A stretch of 64,000 bases of DNA from Mesorhizobium sophorae. Its GTDB lineage: Bacteria > Pseudomonadota > Alphaproteobacteria > Rhizobiales > Rhizobiaceae. The position numbers and the translations under genes are program-made. Shown here piece by piece: positions 24,308 through 32,325 of this stretch (within the stretch, counting starts at the first letter, position 1; each line of letters opens with the position of its first letter). The notes under the pieces were generated by a model. It saw only the letters and a program-made list of their open reading frames with translations, had not been told where the DNA came from and ran no database searches. Where the stretch lies: the NCBI RefSeq assembly GCF_002270415.1, contig NZ_NNRI01000022.1:930001-994000 (forward strand), in the 5' to 3' direction.

Positions 24308-25129
24308 ATGATCGATACCCCGGACGAACCGGTTCCGACAGGCGAGCTGGTGCTCAGCCTGCGCGGCATTTCGAAGAATTTCGGCGCCGTCTCGGCGCTC
24401 ACCGACATCGATCTCGATGTCCATGCCGGCGAGGTGGTGGCGCTGGTTGGCGACAACGGCGCCGGCAAGTCGACGCTGGTCAAGATCCTGGCCGGCGTGC
24501 ATCAGCCAAGCTCGGGCACCATCAGCTATCGCGGCAGGCAGGTGACGCTGGCCGACCCGAGTGCGGCGCTGACACTCGGCATCGCCACCGTGTTCCAGGA
24601 CCTAGCGCTGTGCGAGAACCTCGACATCGTCGCCAACATCTTCCTCGGCCGCGAACTCAACCCGCTGCGGCTGGACGAGGTGGCGATGGAGGTGCGCGCC
24701 TGGACGCTGCTCAACGAGCTGTCGGCGCGCATCCCCAGTGTGCGCGAAGTGGTCGCGTCGCTGTCGGGCGGCCAGCGCCAGACTGTGGCGATCGCCCGCT
24801 CGCTGCTGCTCGAACCCAAGCTGATCCTGCTCGACGAGCCGACGGCGGCGCTTGGCGTCGCGCAGACGGCGGAAGTGCTCAACCTGATCGAGCGGGTTCG
24901 CGACCGCGGCCTCGGCGTCGTCATCATCAGCCACAACATGGAAGACGTGCGCGCCGTTGCCGACCGCATCGTCGTGCTGCGGCTTGGCCGCAACAACGGC
25001 ATCTTCACCCCCGACGCCTCGAACCAGGAGCTGGTCAGCGCCATCACCGGCGCGTCGAACAATTCGGTGTCGCGACGCGCCGAGCGTCGGCAAGCGCGGC
25101 AGGATCAAACCCAGGAGCCACGCCCATGA
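24308..25129 (+). CDS. Sugar/polyol ABC transporter ATPase, single domain
   Basis: A 273-aa ATPase from the ATG at 24308; a TTG at 24290 is a less likely start. Walker A G-D-N-G-A-G-K-S-T, Q-loop V-F-Q-D-L, signature L-S-G-G-Q-R-Q-T-V, Walker B LILLDEPTAALG and switch His in I-I-S-H-N-M are all intact. It has one nucleotide-binding domain, like FrcA of the fructose importer, whereas xylose-type systems usually carry a 500-aa double ATPase; it presumably works as a homodimer. Its stop overlaps the permease start (ATGA). Confidence 0.92.
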   Translation: MIDTPDEPVPTGELVLSLRGISKNFGAVSALTDIDLDVHAGEVVALVGDNGAGKSTLVKILAGVHQPSSGTISYRGRQVTLADPSAALTLGIATVFQDLALCENLDIVANIFLGRELNPLRLDEVAMEVRAWTLLNELSARIPSVREVVASLSGGQRQTVAIARSLLLEPKLILLDEPTAALGVAQTAEVLNLIERVRDRGLGVVIISHNMEDVRAVADRIVVLRLGRNNGIFTPDASNQELVSAITGASNNSVSRRAERRQARQDQTQEPRP

Positions 25130-26379
25130 GCCGTCAAGTGGAACGGGCAGCTCCGCCGCAGCTCGACCGCGCCGACGTGCGCGTCAAGCACGAGGCCGGC
25201 TTGAGCGGCAGCATCCGCGCCTTCGTCGACCGCGTGCGCTCGGGCGATCTCGGCTCGCTGCCGGTCATCGTCGGGCTGGTCATCATCTGGACGGTGTTCG
25301 CCAGCATCAATCCGATCTTCCTGTCGAGCAGCAACCTGGTCAATCTGCTGTTCGATTCCTCCACCGTCGGAGTCATCGCGCTCGGCATCGTCTGCGTTTT
25401 GATGGTCGGCGAGATCGACCTGTCGGTCGGCTCGATCAGCGGCTTTGCCTCGGCGCTGGTCGGCACGCTTTGGGTCAACCAGGGCTGGCCGGTGGCGCTC
25501 GCCATCCTGGCCGCGGTCGCCGTCGGCGGCTTCATCGGCGCGCTTTACGCGCTGCTGTTCAACCGGCTCGGCATGCCGAGCTTCGTCTCGACGCTGGCAG
25601 GACTGCTCGCGGTGCTCGGCCTGCAGCTCTACATCCTTGGCTCCACCGGCTCGATCAACCTGCCTTACGGCTCGAACCTGGTTAATTTCGGCCAGCTTCT
25701 GGTGATGCCGAAATTCGTGTCGTTCGGGCTGGCGGCGGTGCCCGGCATCGTCATGCTGATCACCGGCCTGCGCACCGTTGCGCGACGGCGCGCCGCCAAC
25801 CTGTCGGCACCCTCGACCGGCGGCATCGTCACGCGGGCGGTGGCGATCACGATCGTGCTCGAACTCATCGTCTTCTACCTCAACCAGGCGCGCGGAATTC
25901 CGTGGATGTTCGGCCTGTTCGTCGGCTTGGTCATCGCCATGCATTACGCGCTGACGCGGACGAAATGGGGCCGCTCGATGTCGGCGGTCGGCGGCAACCG
26001 CGAGGCGGCGCGGCGCGCCGGCATCAATGTGCGGCTGATCTATTCCAGCGCCTTCGTGCTGTGCTCGATGCTGGCTGCTTTCGGCGGCGTGCTGTCGGCG
26101 GCCCGGCTTGCTTCGGCCAGCCAGCAGGCCGGCACCGGCGACGTCAACCTCAACGCCATCGCGGCGGCCGTCATCGGCGGCACCAGCCTGTTCGGCGGCC
26201 GCGGCAGCGCCTATTCCGCACTGCTCGGCATCATCGTCATCCAGTCGATCGCCAGCGGCTTGACGCTGCTCGATCTGTCCTCGTCGCTTCGGTACATGAT
26301 CACAGGCGCCGTGCTTGCCATAGCAGTCATCGTCGACTCGCTGGCCCGCCGTTCGCGTGTTTCCCATGGCCGGGCCTGA
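25126..26379 (+). CDS. Sugar/polyol ABC transporter permease (XylH-like)
   Basis: A 417-aa permease starting at 25126 inside the ATPase stop; longer in-frame readings upstream run through the ATPase gene in the wrong frame. It shows about ten to twelve hydrophobic segments, LMVGEIDLSVGSISGFASAL, an E-A-A-R-R-A-G-I cytoplasmic loop that contacts the ATPase, and AAAVIGGTSLFGGRGSAY. The extra length compared with RbsC fits the XylH group. It would work as a homodimer, since no second permease gene is present. Confidence 0.92.
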   Translation: MSRQVERAAPPQLDRADVRVKHEAGLSGSIRAFVDRVRSGDLGSLPVIVGLVIIWTVFASINPIFLSSSNLVNLLFDSSTVGVIALGIVCVLMVGEIDLSVGSISGFASALVGTLWVNQGWPVALAILAAVAVGGFIGALYALLFNRLGMPSFVSTLAGLLAVLGLQLYILGSTGSINLPYGSNLVNFGQLLVMPKFVSFGLAAVPGIVMLITGLRTVARRRAANLSAPSTGGIVTRAVAITIVLELIVFYLNQARGIPWMFGLFVGLVIAMHYALTRTKWGRSMSAVGGNREAARRAGINVRLIYSSAFVLCSMLAAFGGVLSAARLASASQQAGTGDVNLNAIAAAVIGGTSLFGGRGSAYSALLGIIVIQSIASGLTLLDLSSSLRYMITGAVLAIAVIVDSLARRSRVSHGRA

Positions 26380-26401
26380 ACCCATCAACAGGAAGAGAGA
26401 T

Positions 26402-27127
26402 ATGACTCAACTGTCCGGAAAAGTTGCGGCCGTCACCGGGGCGGCGTCGGGGATCGGCCTCGAATGCGCAAGATACATGTTGGCGGCGGGCGCCAACGTG
26501 GTGCTGGTCGACCGCGCCGAGGCGACGCTGAGCAGCCTGTGCGCCGACCTCGGCCCCAAGGCGATCCCGCTGGTGATCGACCTGATGCAGCCATCAAGCG
26601 TCGCCACTATGATGCCGCAGATCCTGGAAAAGGCCGGGCAGCTCGACATCTTCCATGCCAATGCGGGCGCCTATGTCGGCGGCGAGGTGCTGACCGGCGA
26701 TCCCGATGCCTGGGACCGCATGCTGAACCTCAACATCAACGCCGTCTTTCGCTCGATCCACGCGGTATTACCGCACATGGTCGAGCGCAAGACCGGCGAT
26801 ATCATCGTCACCAGTTCGATCGCCGGGCTGGTTCCGGTGGTCTGGGAGCCGATCTACACCGCGTCCAAGCACGCCGTGCAGGCCTTCGTCCACACGGTGC
26901 GCCGGCAGGTGGCCAAGCACGGCCTGCGCGTCGGTGCGGTGGCGCCGGGCCCGGTGGTGACCGCGCTGGTTGACGACTGGCCGAAGGCCAAGCTCGAGGA
27001 AGAGCTCGCCGCCGGCGGTCTGATGCAGCCGCGCGAGGTCGCCGAGGCAGTGATGTTCATGCTGACCCGGCCGCGCAACGTGACGATCCGGGATCTGGTG
27101 ATCCTGCCGCAGAGCAATGATTTGTGA
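26402..27127 (+). CDS. rbtD: Ribitol 2-dehydrogenase
   Basis: A 241-aa SDR that oxidises ribitol to D-ribulose with NAD. The match to the Klebsiella enzyme is strong by eye: LSGKVAAVTGAASGIGLECA, LDIFHANAGAYVGGEV, VWEPIYTASKHAVQAFVHT and the end RDLVILPQ. Cofactor motif at residues 12-19, catalytic Ser138/139, Tyr152, Lys156. The ATG at 26402 follows GGAAGAGAG. It lies 22 bases after the permease gene and is followed by a hairpin-rich spacer and the ribulokinase gene, completing a ribitol import and oxidation route. Confidence 0.9.
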   Translation: MTQLSGKVAAVTGAASGIGLECARYMLAAGANVVLVDRAEATLSSLCADLGPKAIPLVIDLMQPSSVATMMPQILEKAGQLDIFHANAGAYVGGEVLTGDPDAWDRMLNLNINAVFRSIHAVLPHMVERKTGDIIVTSSIAGLVPVVWEPIYTASKHAVQAFVHTVRRQVAKHGLRVGAVAPGPVVTALVDDWPKAKLEEELAAGGLMQPREVAEAVMFMLTRPRNVTIRDLVILPQSNDL

Positions 27128-27253
27128 GGGGAGTATGGGAGTAGGGGAGTAGGGCAGTATGTTGTTCTGCGGTCCAAAGTCCGGGCTCAAATCTAGTCGC
27201 TATTCGCCTGCTGCCTATTCCCCTACTGCCTGCCTTACTCCCCTACTCCCCTA
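27128..27253 (+). repeat. Inverted GGGGAGTA/TACTCCCC repeat between rbtD and rbtK
   Basis: The left arm (27128-27160) is built of tandem GGGAGTA units. The right arm (about 27200-27253) is built of T-A-C-T-C-C-C-C units reading as its inverse. Together they can fold into a long, slightly irregular hairpin around a 40-base loop. The unit is a low-complexity seven to eight bases and the two arms may vary in copy number. It separates the dehydrogenase and kinase genes and could end or slow the transcript. Confidence 0.7.
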
Positions 27254-27268
27254 ACCGAAGGTTTCCCC

Positions 27269-28870
27269 ATGCCCCATTATCTCGGCATCGACGTCGGCAC
27301 CGGCAGCGCGCGGGCAGGGGTGTTCGACCAGACGGGAAACCTGCTTGCCTCGGCCAAGCAGCACATCGAGGTCTGGCGCGAGGCCGGCGACATCGTCGAG
27401 CAGTCGAGCAACGACATCTGGCGGGCGATGTGCATTGCCACCCGCGCCGCTGTCGCTGAAGCCGGCATAGCGCCCGAGGCGATCGCCGGCATCGGTTTCG
27501 ACGCCACATGTTCGCTGGTGGTGCTGGGTGAGGGCGGCGTGCCGTTGCCGGTGGGCCCGTCCAACAATCCCGAACGCAACATCATCGTCTGGATGGATCA
27601 CCGCGCGATCGAGCAGACGCGCCGCATCAACCGCAGCGGCGCGGCGGTGCTGAGCTATGTCGGCGGCGTCATCTCGCCTGAGATGGAGACACCGAAACTC
27701 CTGTGGCTTGCGGAAAACATGCCCGCCACCTTCAACGCCGCCTGGCAGTTCCTGGACCTCGCCGATTTCCTGACCTGGCGGGCGACTGGCAGCCTTGCCC
27801 GCTCGGTCTGCACGGTGACCTGCAAATGGACTTATCTGGCGCATGAGAGCCGCTGGGATGAGACATATTTCCGCAACGTCGGCCTCGGCGCGCTGGCCGA
27901 CGAGGCGTTTACGCGCATCGGCACCGAGATCGTGCCGGCGGGAGCATCGCTCGGCGGCGGACTGATCGCGCAGGCGGCGGCCGACCTTGGCCTCGCCCCC
28001 GGCACCGCGGTGGCGGCCGGGCTGATCGATGCGCATGCCGGCGGTGTCGGCACGGTCGGGGCGCGCGGCGATTTCGGCAGTGTCCTGTCGCGCATGGCCT
28101 ATGTCTTCGGCACCTCGGCCTGCACCCTGTCGTCGACCGCCGAACCGGCCTTCGTAGACGGCGTCTGGGGTCCGTATTTCTCGGCCATGGTGCCGGGGCT
28201 GTGGCTGAACGAGGGCGGTCAATCGGCGGCAGGCGCGGCCATCGACCATCTGGTGTGCATGCACCCGGCGGCCAGCGAAGCGGCGGCCACAGCGCAGGCC
28301 GAGGGGCTCGGCCTCAGCGCCTGGCTCTCGCTGCAGGCACAAAGCCGTGGGGGCGCCGCAGCGACGCCGGCGCTGGCCGGCGATATCCATGTCGTGCCGG
28401 AATTCCTTGGCAACCGCGCACCTTTCGCCGACCCAGATGCGCGCGCACTGATTGCCGGGCTCGATCTCGACACCAGCCACGAAAGCCTGGTCGGGCTGTA
28501 TGTCGCCGGAGTCTGCGGGCTGGGCTACGGCGCGCGCCAGATCGTGCGAGCCGAGCATGAGAAGGGCATTCCTGTCGACACCATCGTCGTTAGCGGCGGC
28601 GCCGGGCAAAGCCCGCTGGTGCGCCAGCTGCTGGCCGACACGACAGGCATGGTGGTGGTGGCGTCGACCTCGCCGGAGCCGGTGCTGCTCGGCTCGGCGA
28701 TGCTGGGCGCGGTCGCCGCCGGCTCCTACAAGGACCTGGTGACAGCCATGGCGGGCATGTCGGAACTCGGCGAGGTCTATCATCCCAACGCTTCGCTGTC
28801 CGGCTGGCACGCCAAGCGTTTCGCGGCGTTCGAGCTGTTGCAGCAGGCCGGCAAGGCGATCAGGGGCTGA
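27269..28870 (+). CDS. rbtK: FGGY-family D-ribulokinase
   Basis: A 533-aa sugar kinase that would phosphorylate D-ribulose to ribulose 5-phosphate. The N-terminus has the phosphate motif LGIDVGTGSARAGVFD. Further motifs are G-I-G-F-D-A-T-C-S-L, N-I-I-V-W-M-D-H-R-A and the ATP-binding V-V-S-G-G-A-G-Q-S; the catalytic Asp is in AGLIDAHAGGVGT. It follows the ribitol dehydrogenase gene after a hairpin-rich spacer. With rbtD it feeds ribitol into the pentose phosphate pathway. Confidence 0.9.
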   Translation: MPHYLGIDVGTGSARAGVFDQTGNLLASAKQHIEVWREAGDIVEQSSNDIWRAMCIATRAAVAEAGIAPEAIAGIGFDATCSLVVLGEGGVPLPVGPSNNPERNIIVWMDHRAIEQTRRINRSGAAVLSYVGGVISPEMETPKLLWLAENMPATFNAAWQFLDLADFLTWRATGSLARSVCTVTCKWTYLAHESRWDETYFRNVGLGALADEAFTRIGTEIVPAGASLGGGLIAQAAADLGLAPGTAVAAGLIDAHAGGVGTVGARGDFGSVLSRMAYVFGTSACTLSSTAEPAFVDGVWGPYFSAMVPGLWLNEGGQSAAGAAIDHLVCMHPAASEAAATAQAEGLGLSAWLSLQAQSRGGAAATPALAGDIHVVPEFLGNRAPFADPDARALIAGLDLDTSHESLVGLYVAGVCGLGYGARQIVRAEHEKGIPVDTIVVSGGAGQSPLVRQLLADTTGMVVVASTSPEPVLLGSAMLGAVAAGSYKDLVTAMAGMSELGEVYHPNASLSGWHAKRFAAFELLQQAGKAIRG

Positions 28871-28940
28871 AGCAGGCAGCCACAAGGATGGCGTTGAACG
28901 GCAGAGGAACACACGTGCGCCTAGGCTGTCTGTCGTCGTC

Positions 28941-29282
28941 TCATTGAACAGACTGGATGAGCCATAGGAGAGCCAGAAGGTTGGCGAGCGACATGCCGGC
29001 CGGGCCGAAAGTTTTCATCCGATCATCGATCGTGGCGCCTATGATCGCATCCCCAGCCTGCACAAGGATCATTATCCAGGCGATGGCTTCAAGCCATTCC
29101 GTCGAACCCGTAAAAAACGGCACGGCGCTTGCAACCACCAAGGCCACGCTGCGTGCACAACCGTAGAAAGCTATTGTCCGGGCGTTGCCGGTTTCGTTCA
29201 TGGCGGCAGCCAAGGAGAAACCGAGACTGACGACCGCGCTGAGAGCTGTGACTGACGCGCAAACGATGAAGGCTGTGAACAT
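28941..29282 (-). CDS. Small four-helix membrane protein
   Basis: 113 aa from the ATG at 29282 (G-G-A-A upstream); an extension to 29327 is possible but adds only polar residues. There are four hydrophobic segments (about residues 3-28, 40-57, 66-80 and 93-111), with N-A-R-T-I-A-F-Y-G-C-A-R between the first two. I do not place it in a named family. It lies between the ribulokinase gene and dinB, convergent with the former. Confidence 0.6.
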   Translation of the reverse strand: MFTAFIVCASVTALSAVVSLGFSLAAAMNETGNARTIAFYGCARSVALVVASAVPFFTGSTEWLEAIAWIMILVQAGDAIIGATIDDRMKTFGPAGMSLANLLALLWLIQSVQ

Positions 29283-29410
29283 CGCATTCCATGGCTTGTG
29301 GCCGCTGCACCTTACTCGAATAGCCACGGCCTGAAATCAAGTCACTCTTTTGCTGCTACCAGTTACAACTTGCGCGGTCATATGCAGGGCACGACTGGCT
29401 TCGGCTGCCC

Positions 29411-30658
29411 TCAGAGCTCCTTCTGCGCCAATTCCCTGAATTCGTCGGGTACGGAGCGTGCGGCCTCCAGCGCCACCGTGCCGTAGCCGACCGCCTGCTT
29501 GCCGAAGCGCTCGCGGATCTTGTCGATGGCGCGGTCGGCACCGAAGCGTGCCAGGCCTTTTCGGGTGCCCGGACGGCGCTTCTCATCGGCGAAGCCGAGC
29601 GGCAGTTCGAGTTGCAACTCGGCACTTTCCTCGAGATGCGAGACCGAGATCGCCAGCAACGAGATCGTCTTCTCGTAAGGGTGGTCGGCAAGCGCGCCGC
29701 GCACCAGGTCGCCAGCGATCTCGGCCAGCATCGCAGTCGCCGCGATCGGCTGGTCAAGCGTAATCGAACGCGTGACGGCGCTGAGATCGGCAAAGCGCAC
29801 GCGCACCGTCACCGTGCGGCCGGGCCTTGCCTTGGCGCGCAGCCGGCTGGCGACGCGGTCGGCCAGATGCAGCAAAGTGGGCACGATGACCCGTGCAACG
29901 GCGGGCTTCTGGCCGAGCGCCGATTGCGCGCCGGCCGAGTGCGCCTGGCGCTTCGTCTCCAGTTTGCGCGGGTCGCGGTTCCATGACAGCGCCGACAACT
30001 TTTCGCCGGCGGCGGGACCGAGCAGCCGCGTCAGCGCGCCGCTATGCGTCCTGGCCAGCTGGCCGATGGTCTCGATGCCGATTTCGGCCAGCCGCGCCTT
30101 CGTCGCCGGGCCGACGCCCCACATCAGCCCGACCGGCAGGTCGTGCAGGAAGGCGATCTCGGTGCCTGGGTCGACCACCACCAGCCCGTCGGGCTTGGCG
30201 ACCTGTGAGGCGATCTTGGCCAGATGCTTGGTGCGCGCCACGCCGATCGAGATCGGCAGGCCGAGCTCTGCCCGGACGCGGCGGCGGATGGTCGTGGCGA
30301 TCTCTAGCGGGGATCCGAACAGGTGTGTGCAGCCGGCGACATCGGCAAAGGCCTCGTCGATGGAGATGCGCTCGACCACGGGAGTGAAGTCGTCGAGTAC
30401 TTTGATCGCGGCGTCGCCCAGGCGCTGGTAGTCGCTGAAATTGCCGCCGACGAAGATCAGCTGCGGGCAGAGCTCGCGCGCCTTGCGTCCCGGCATGCCG
30501 CCGCGCACGCCGAAGGCGCGGGCTTCATAGGAGGCTGCGAGCACCACGCCGCCGCCGACCGCGATCGGCTTGCCGCGCAGCGACGGATCGAGCAACTGCT
30601 CGACCGAAGCATAGAAGGCGTCGAGATCGGCATGCAGGATGGTGGCTGTCGTTTCCAT
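29411..30658 (-). CDS. dinB: DNA polymerase IV (Y-family, translesion)
   Basis: A 415-aa error-prone polymerase. The catalytic motifs are ILHADLDAFYASVEQ (first metal Asp) and ERISIDEAFADV (Asp-Glu pair). The thumb helix-hairpin-helix is 'VGLMWGVGPATKARLAEIGI', and the little-finger domain runs to the C-terminus. The ATG at 30658 is preferred over an extension to 30697 because that extension overlaps the SOS box region and lacks similarity. Damage-inducible control is supported by the LexA-type site 34-48 bases upstream. The neighbours are not repair genes. Confidence 0.95.
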   Translation of the reverse strand: METTATILHADLDAFYASVEQLLDPSLRGKPIAVGGGVVLAASYEARAFGVRGGMPGRKARELCPQLIFVGGNFSDYQRLGDAAIKVLDDFTPVVERISIDEAFADVAGCTHLFGSPLEIATTIRRRVRAELGLPISIGVARTKHLAKIASQVAKPDGLVVVDPGTEIAFLHDLPVGLMWGVGPATKARLAEIGIETIGQLARTHSGALTRLLGPAAGEKLSALSWNRDPRKLETKRQAHSAGAQSALGQKPAVARVIVPTLLHLADRVASRLRAKARPGRTVTVRVRFADLSAVTRSITLDQPIAATAMLAEIAGDLVRGALADHPYEKTISLLAISVSHLEESAELQLELPLGFADEKRRPGTRKGLARFGADRAIDKIRERFGKQAVGYGTVALEAARSVPDEFRELAQKEL

Positions 30659-30691
30659 CCCGACCGCACATCCGCAGTTGCTGATAGATTG

Positions 30692-30706
30692 GAACATATA
30701 GAGAAC
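30692..30706 (-). promoter_or_regulatory. LexA (SOS) box upstream of dinB
   Basis: Reading toward dinB the site is GTTCTCTATATGTTC, an exact match to the alphaproteobacterial SOS box GTTC-N7-GTTC. It ends 34 bases before the dinB ATG, where it would overlap the promoter. LexA binding would repress dinB until DNA damage. Confidence 0.85.
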
Positions 30707-30785
30707 AAAGCGCGCACGACTGTCAAGCTGAATGTCGGCGTCCGGTGCTATCAGCCGCGTTCTTCAGCACAAATTGCACAGGTGA

Positions 30786-31022
30786 CGTCGGACCGCGGTT
30801 TTCAACAACGTCTTTAGCAGAGATCGCGGTGGCGCGACCGTTTTCTACAAAGATGAGGATGGCAACATCTATTGCACTTTCCAGGTGCGGGGCCGTGGCG
30901 GCGAGAACCTGATCGGGACCTATAGCTATCTCGACCTGCCTCCCATCGGCCGCAATGAAAATGGGCCGTCACATACGCTCGGCGATTGGGTCCGTCTTCA
31001 CGATGAGTATGATGGTCGCTGA
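30786..31022 (+). pseudogene. DUF899 protein remnant (C-terminal end only)
   Basis: An open frame without a start codon, 78 codons to a TGA at 31020-31022. It reads N-V-F-S-R-D, then TVFYKDEDGNIYCTF, ENLIGTYSYLDLPPIGRNE and DWVRLHDEYDGR. This is the C-terminal pattern of DUF899 (thioredoxin-like) proteins, which run to about 230-260 aa (V-F-Y-K-D-E-D-G, G-T-Y-N-Y-L-D-L, W-V-R-x-H-D-x-Y). The first two thirds are missing and the frame is closed upstream by a stop at 30783. It is divergent in position from dinB and convergent with the HxlR gene. Confidence 0.7.
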
Positions 31023-31073
31023 TGGTCATTTTGTCGGCGCGAGGGATCGCCTGCCTTGGCAGAGCTTTTGCGA

Positions 31074-31496
31074 TCATGTGTTCGCCAGATGCTCCGCCCG
31101 CAACGCCACCTTCATCTGGTCCAGTGCGGCCTCGCCGCCGGCCGCCAGATCATCGGCGTTCCGAGCGAGCTTGTCGTCGGCCTTGCGGTGCTTGCTGCCC
31201 CAGGCGCCGAGCGTCGCCAGCACGGGCAACAGGTCGATGCCGGCCTCGGTCAGCCTATAGACCGTTTTCAGCCCGTGTGTCGGGTCGTCGCTGCGGGTGA
31301 GGATGCCTTCGTCCTGCAGCGTCTGCAGCCGCTCGGCCAGTGTGCGCGAAGAGATGCCTTCGTCGGACTGCAGGAATTCCCGAAAATGCTTTTTCCCGGC
31401 GAAGATCAGGTCGCGGATGATGAGCAGCGTCCAGCGGTCGCCGAGCAGTTCGAGCGACAGGTTGATCGGACAGCCGGACTTTCCCTTGGTCGACAT
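31074..31496 (-). CDS. HxlR-family transcriptional regulator
   Basis: A 140-aa winged-helix regulator with the family start C-P-I-N-L-S-L-E-L-L-G-D-R-W-T-L-L-I-I-R and the F-R-E-F-L, GISSRTLAERLQTLQDEGIL core. The N-terminal Cys is the usual redox-sensing position of HxlR/YodB proteins. It is divergent from the DHFR-like gene, sharing a 113-base intergenic region with a direct repeat that could be its operator. Confidence 0.92.
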   Translation of the reverse strand: MSTKGKSGCPINLSLELLGDRWTLLIIRDLIFAGKKHFREFLQSDEGISSRTLAERLQTLQDEGILTRSDDPTHGLKTVYRLTEAGIDLLPVLATLGAWGSKHRKADDKLARNADDLAAGGEAALDQMKVALRAEHLANT

Positions 31497-31500
31497 GTCT

Positions 31501-31575
31501 ATGGTTCCATTTTTAAATCAATTTACTATTGACATCATTCTCCGCGGTGCGTCAAATGGTTCCAGAAGTAAATCA
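31501..31575 (+). promoter_or_regulatory. Promoter flanked by a 20-bp direct repeat, candidate HxlR operator
   Basis: The repeat units at 31501-31520 and 31556-31575 both begin ATGGTTCCA and end T-A-A-A-T-C-A, identical at 16 of 20 bases and 55 bases apart. Between them is TTGACA (31529-31534) and, 17 bases on, TCAAAT (31552-31557), a plausible promoter for the DHFR-like gene. A regulator bound at both units would cover it. Confidence 0.6.
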
Positions 31576-31609
31576 TTCGTCAGCGTCGGACAAACCGAGG
31601 AGAATGACC

Positions 31610-32197
31610 ATGAAAAAGCTTATCCTGCAGATGCAGATGTCGGTCGACGGCTTTGTCGGCGCCGACGAGGATCATCACTGGCAGCTCTGGGAATGGGGCG
31701 ACGACAGCGCCTGGGACGACGCGCTGAAGCGGGACTTCAACGCCGTCTTCGCCGGCGTCGACACCATCCTGCTCAGCCGCAAGATGGCCGAGGAGGGGTA
31801 CCTGACCCATTGGGGCAATGCGGCGAAGAAATTTCCGCACGATCCGTTCTATGCCTTTGCGCAACGCATCGTCGAAGCACGAAAGGTGGTGCTGAGCGAC
31901 AGGCTCAACGCCTCGCGGTGGGAGCGCACAACGGTGGCGAGCGGCGACCTGCCGCGCGAGGTCAAGGCGCTGAAGGCGGGCGTGGGCGGCAACATGGCCG
32001 TCTTCGGAGGCGCCGGTTTCGCCTCCTCACTCATCGCGGCCGGGCTGGTCGACGAGTTCCAGCTGTTCGTCAACCCGGCGGTGCTGGGCGCGGGACGGCG
32101 GATCTTCGACAAGGGCGGTTTCGAGACCCTGCGGCTGCTCGGCTCGAAAGCCTATGCCTGCGGGATGGTGGTCAACCGATACGCGCCAGTGGCATGA
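31610..32197 (+). CDS. Dihydrofolate reductase-family protein (RibD C-terminal-like)
   Basis: A 195-aa protein of the DHFR/RibD-C fold. Start ATG 31610 is seven bases after GAGGAG; the ATG at 31604 is too close to it. It has the typical first strand LILQMQMSVDGFVG, then L-L-S-R-K-M-A, VFGGAGFASSLIAAGLVDEF and PAVLGAGRRIF. Such proteins are NADPH-dependent reductases of unknown substrate and are often controlled by an adjacent HxlR regulator, as seems to be the case here. Confidence 0.9.
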   Translation: MKKLILQMQMSVDGFVGADEDHHWQLWEWGDDSAWDDALKRDFNAVFAGVDTILLSRKMAEEGYLTHWGNAAKKFPHDPFYAFAQRIVEARKVVLSDRLNASRWERTTVASGDLPREVKALKAGVGGNMAVFGGAGFASSLIAAGLVDEFQLFVNPAVLGAGRRIFDKGGFETLRLLGSKAYACGMVVNRYAPVA

Positions 32198-32325
32198 TCC
32201 GAGGCATGGCGGAGGCATCTCGCCGATAAAAATGTTTGGGCGGAATCCTTTGCCCGCGTCTCTTCGTCTTCAACGTGCGGTCGCCAGAGGGCGGGCGCAT
32301 CAATCCTGAACGGAGAGACAACACC

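Noticed and set aside
24220..25125. Reading of the permease as a 719-aa fusion
   Set aside because: The first 300 residues are the ATPase gene read in the wrong frame. The ATG at 25126 overlapping the ATPase stop is the natural start.
25105..26388. 427-codon minus-strand open frame opposite the XylH-like permease
   Set aside because: It has the biased composition of a shadow frame, and the plus strand carries the permease motifs.
27251..28912. 553-codon minus-strand open frame opposite the ribulokinase gene
   Set aside because: The FGGY kinase on the plus strand has its ATP and substrate motifs in place. The antisense frame has none.
30707..31073. Minus-strand 87-codon ORF between dinB and the HxlR gene
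   Set aside because: The plus strand of the same interval encodes clear DUF899 motifs, so the minus-strand frame is a shadow of a gene remnant.
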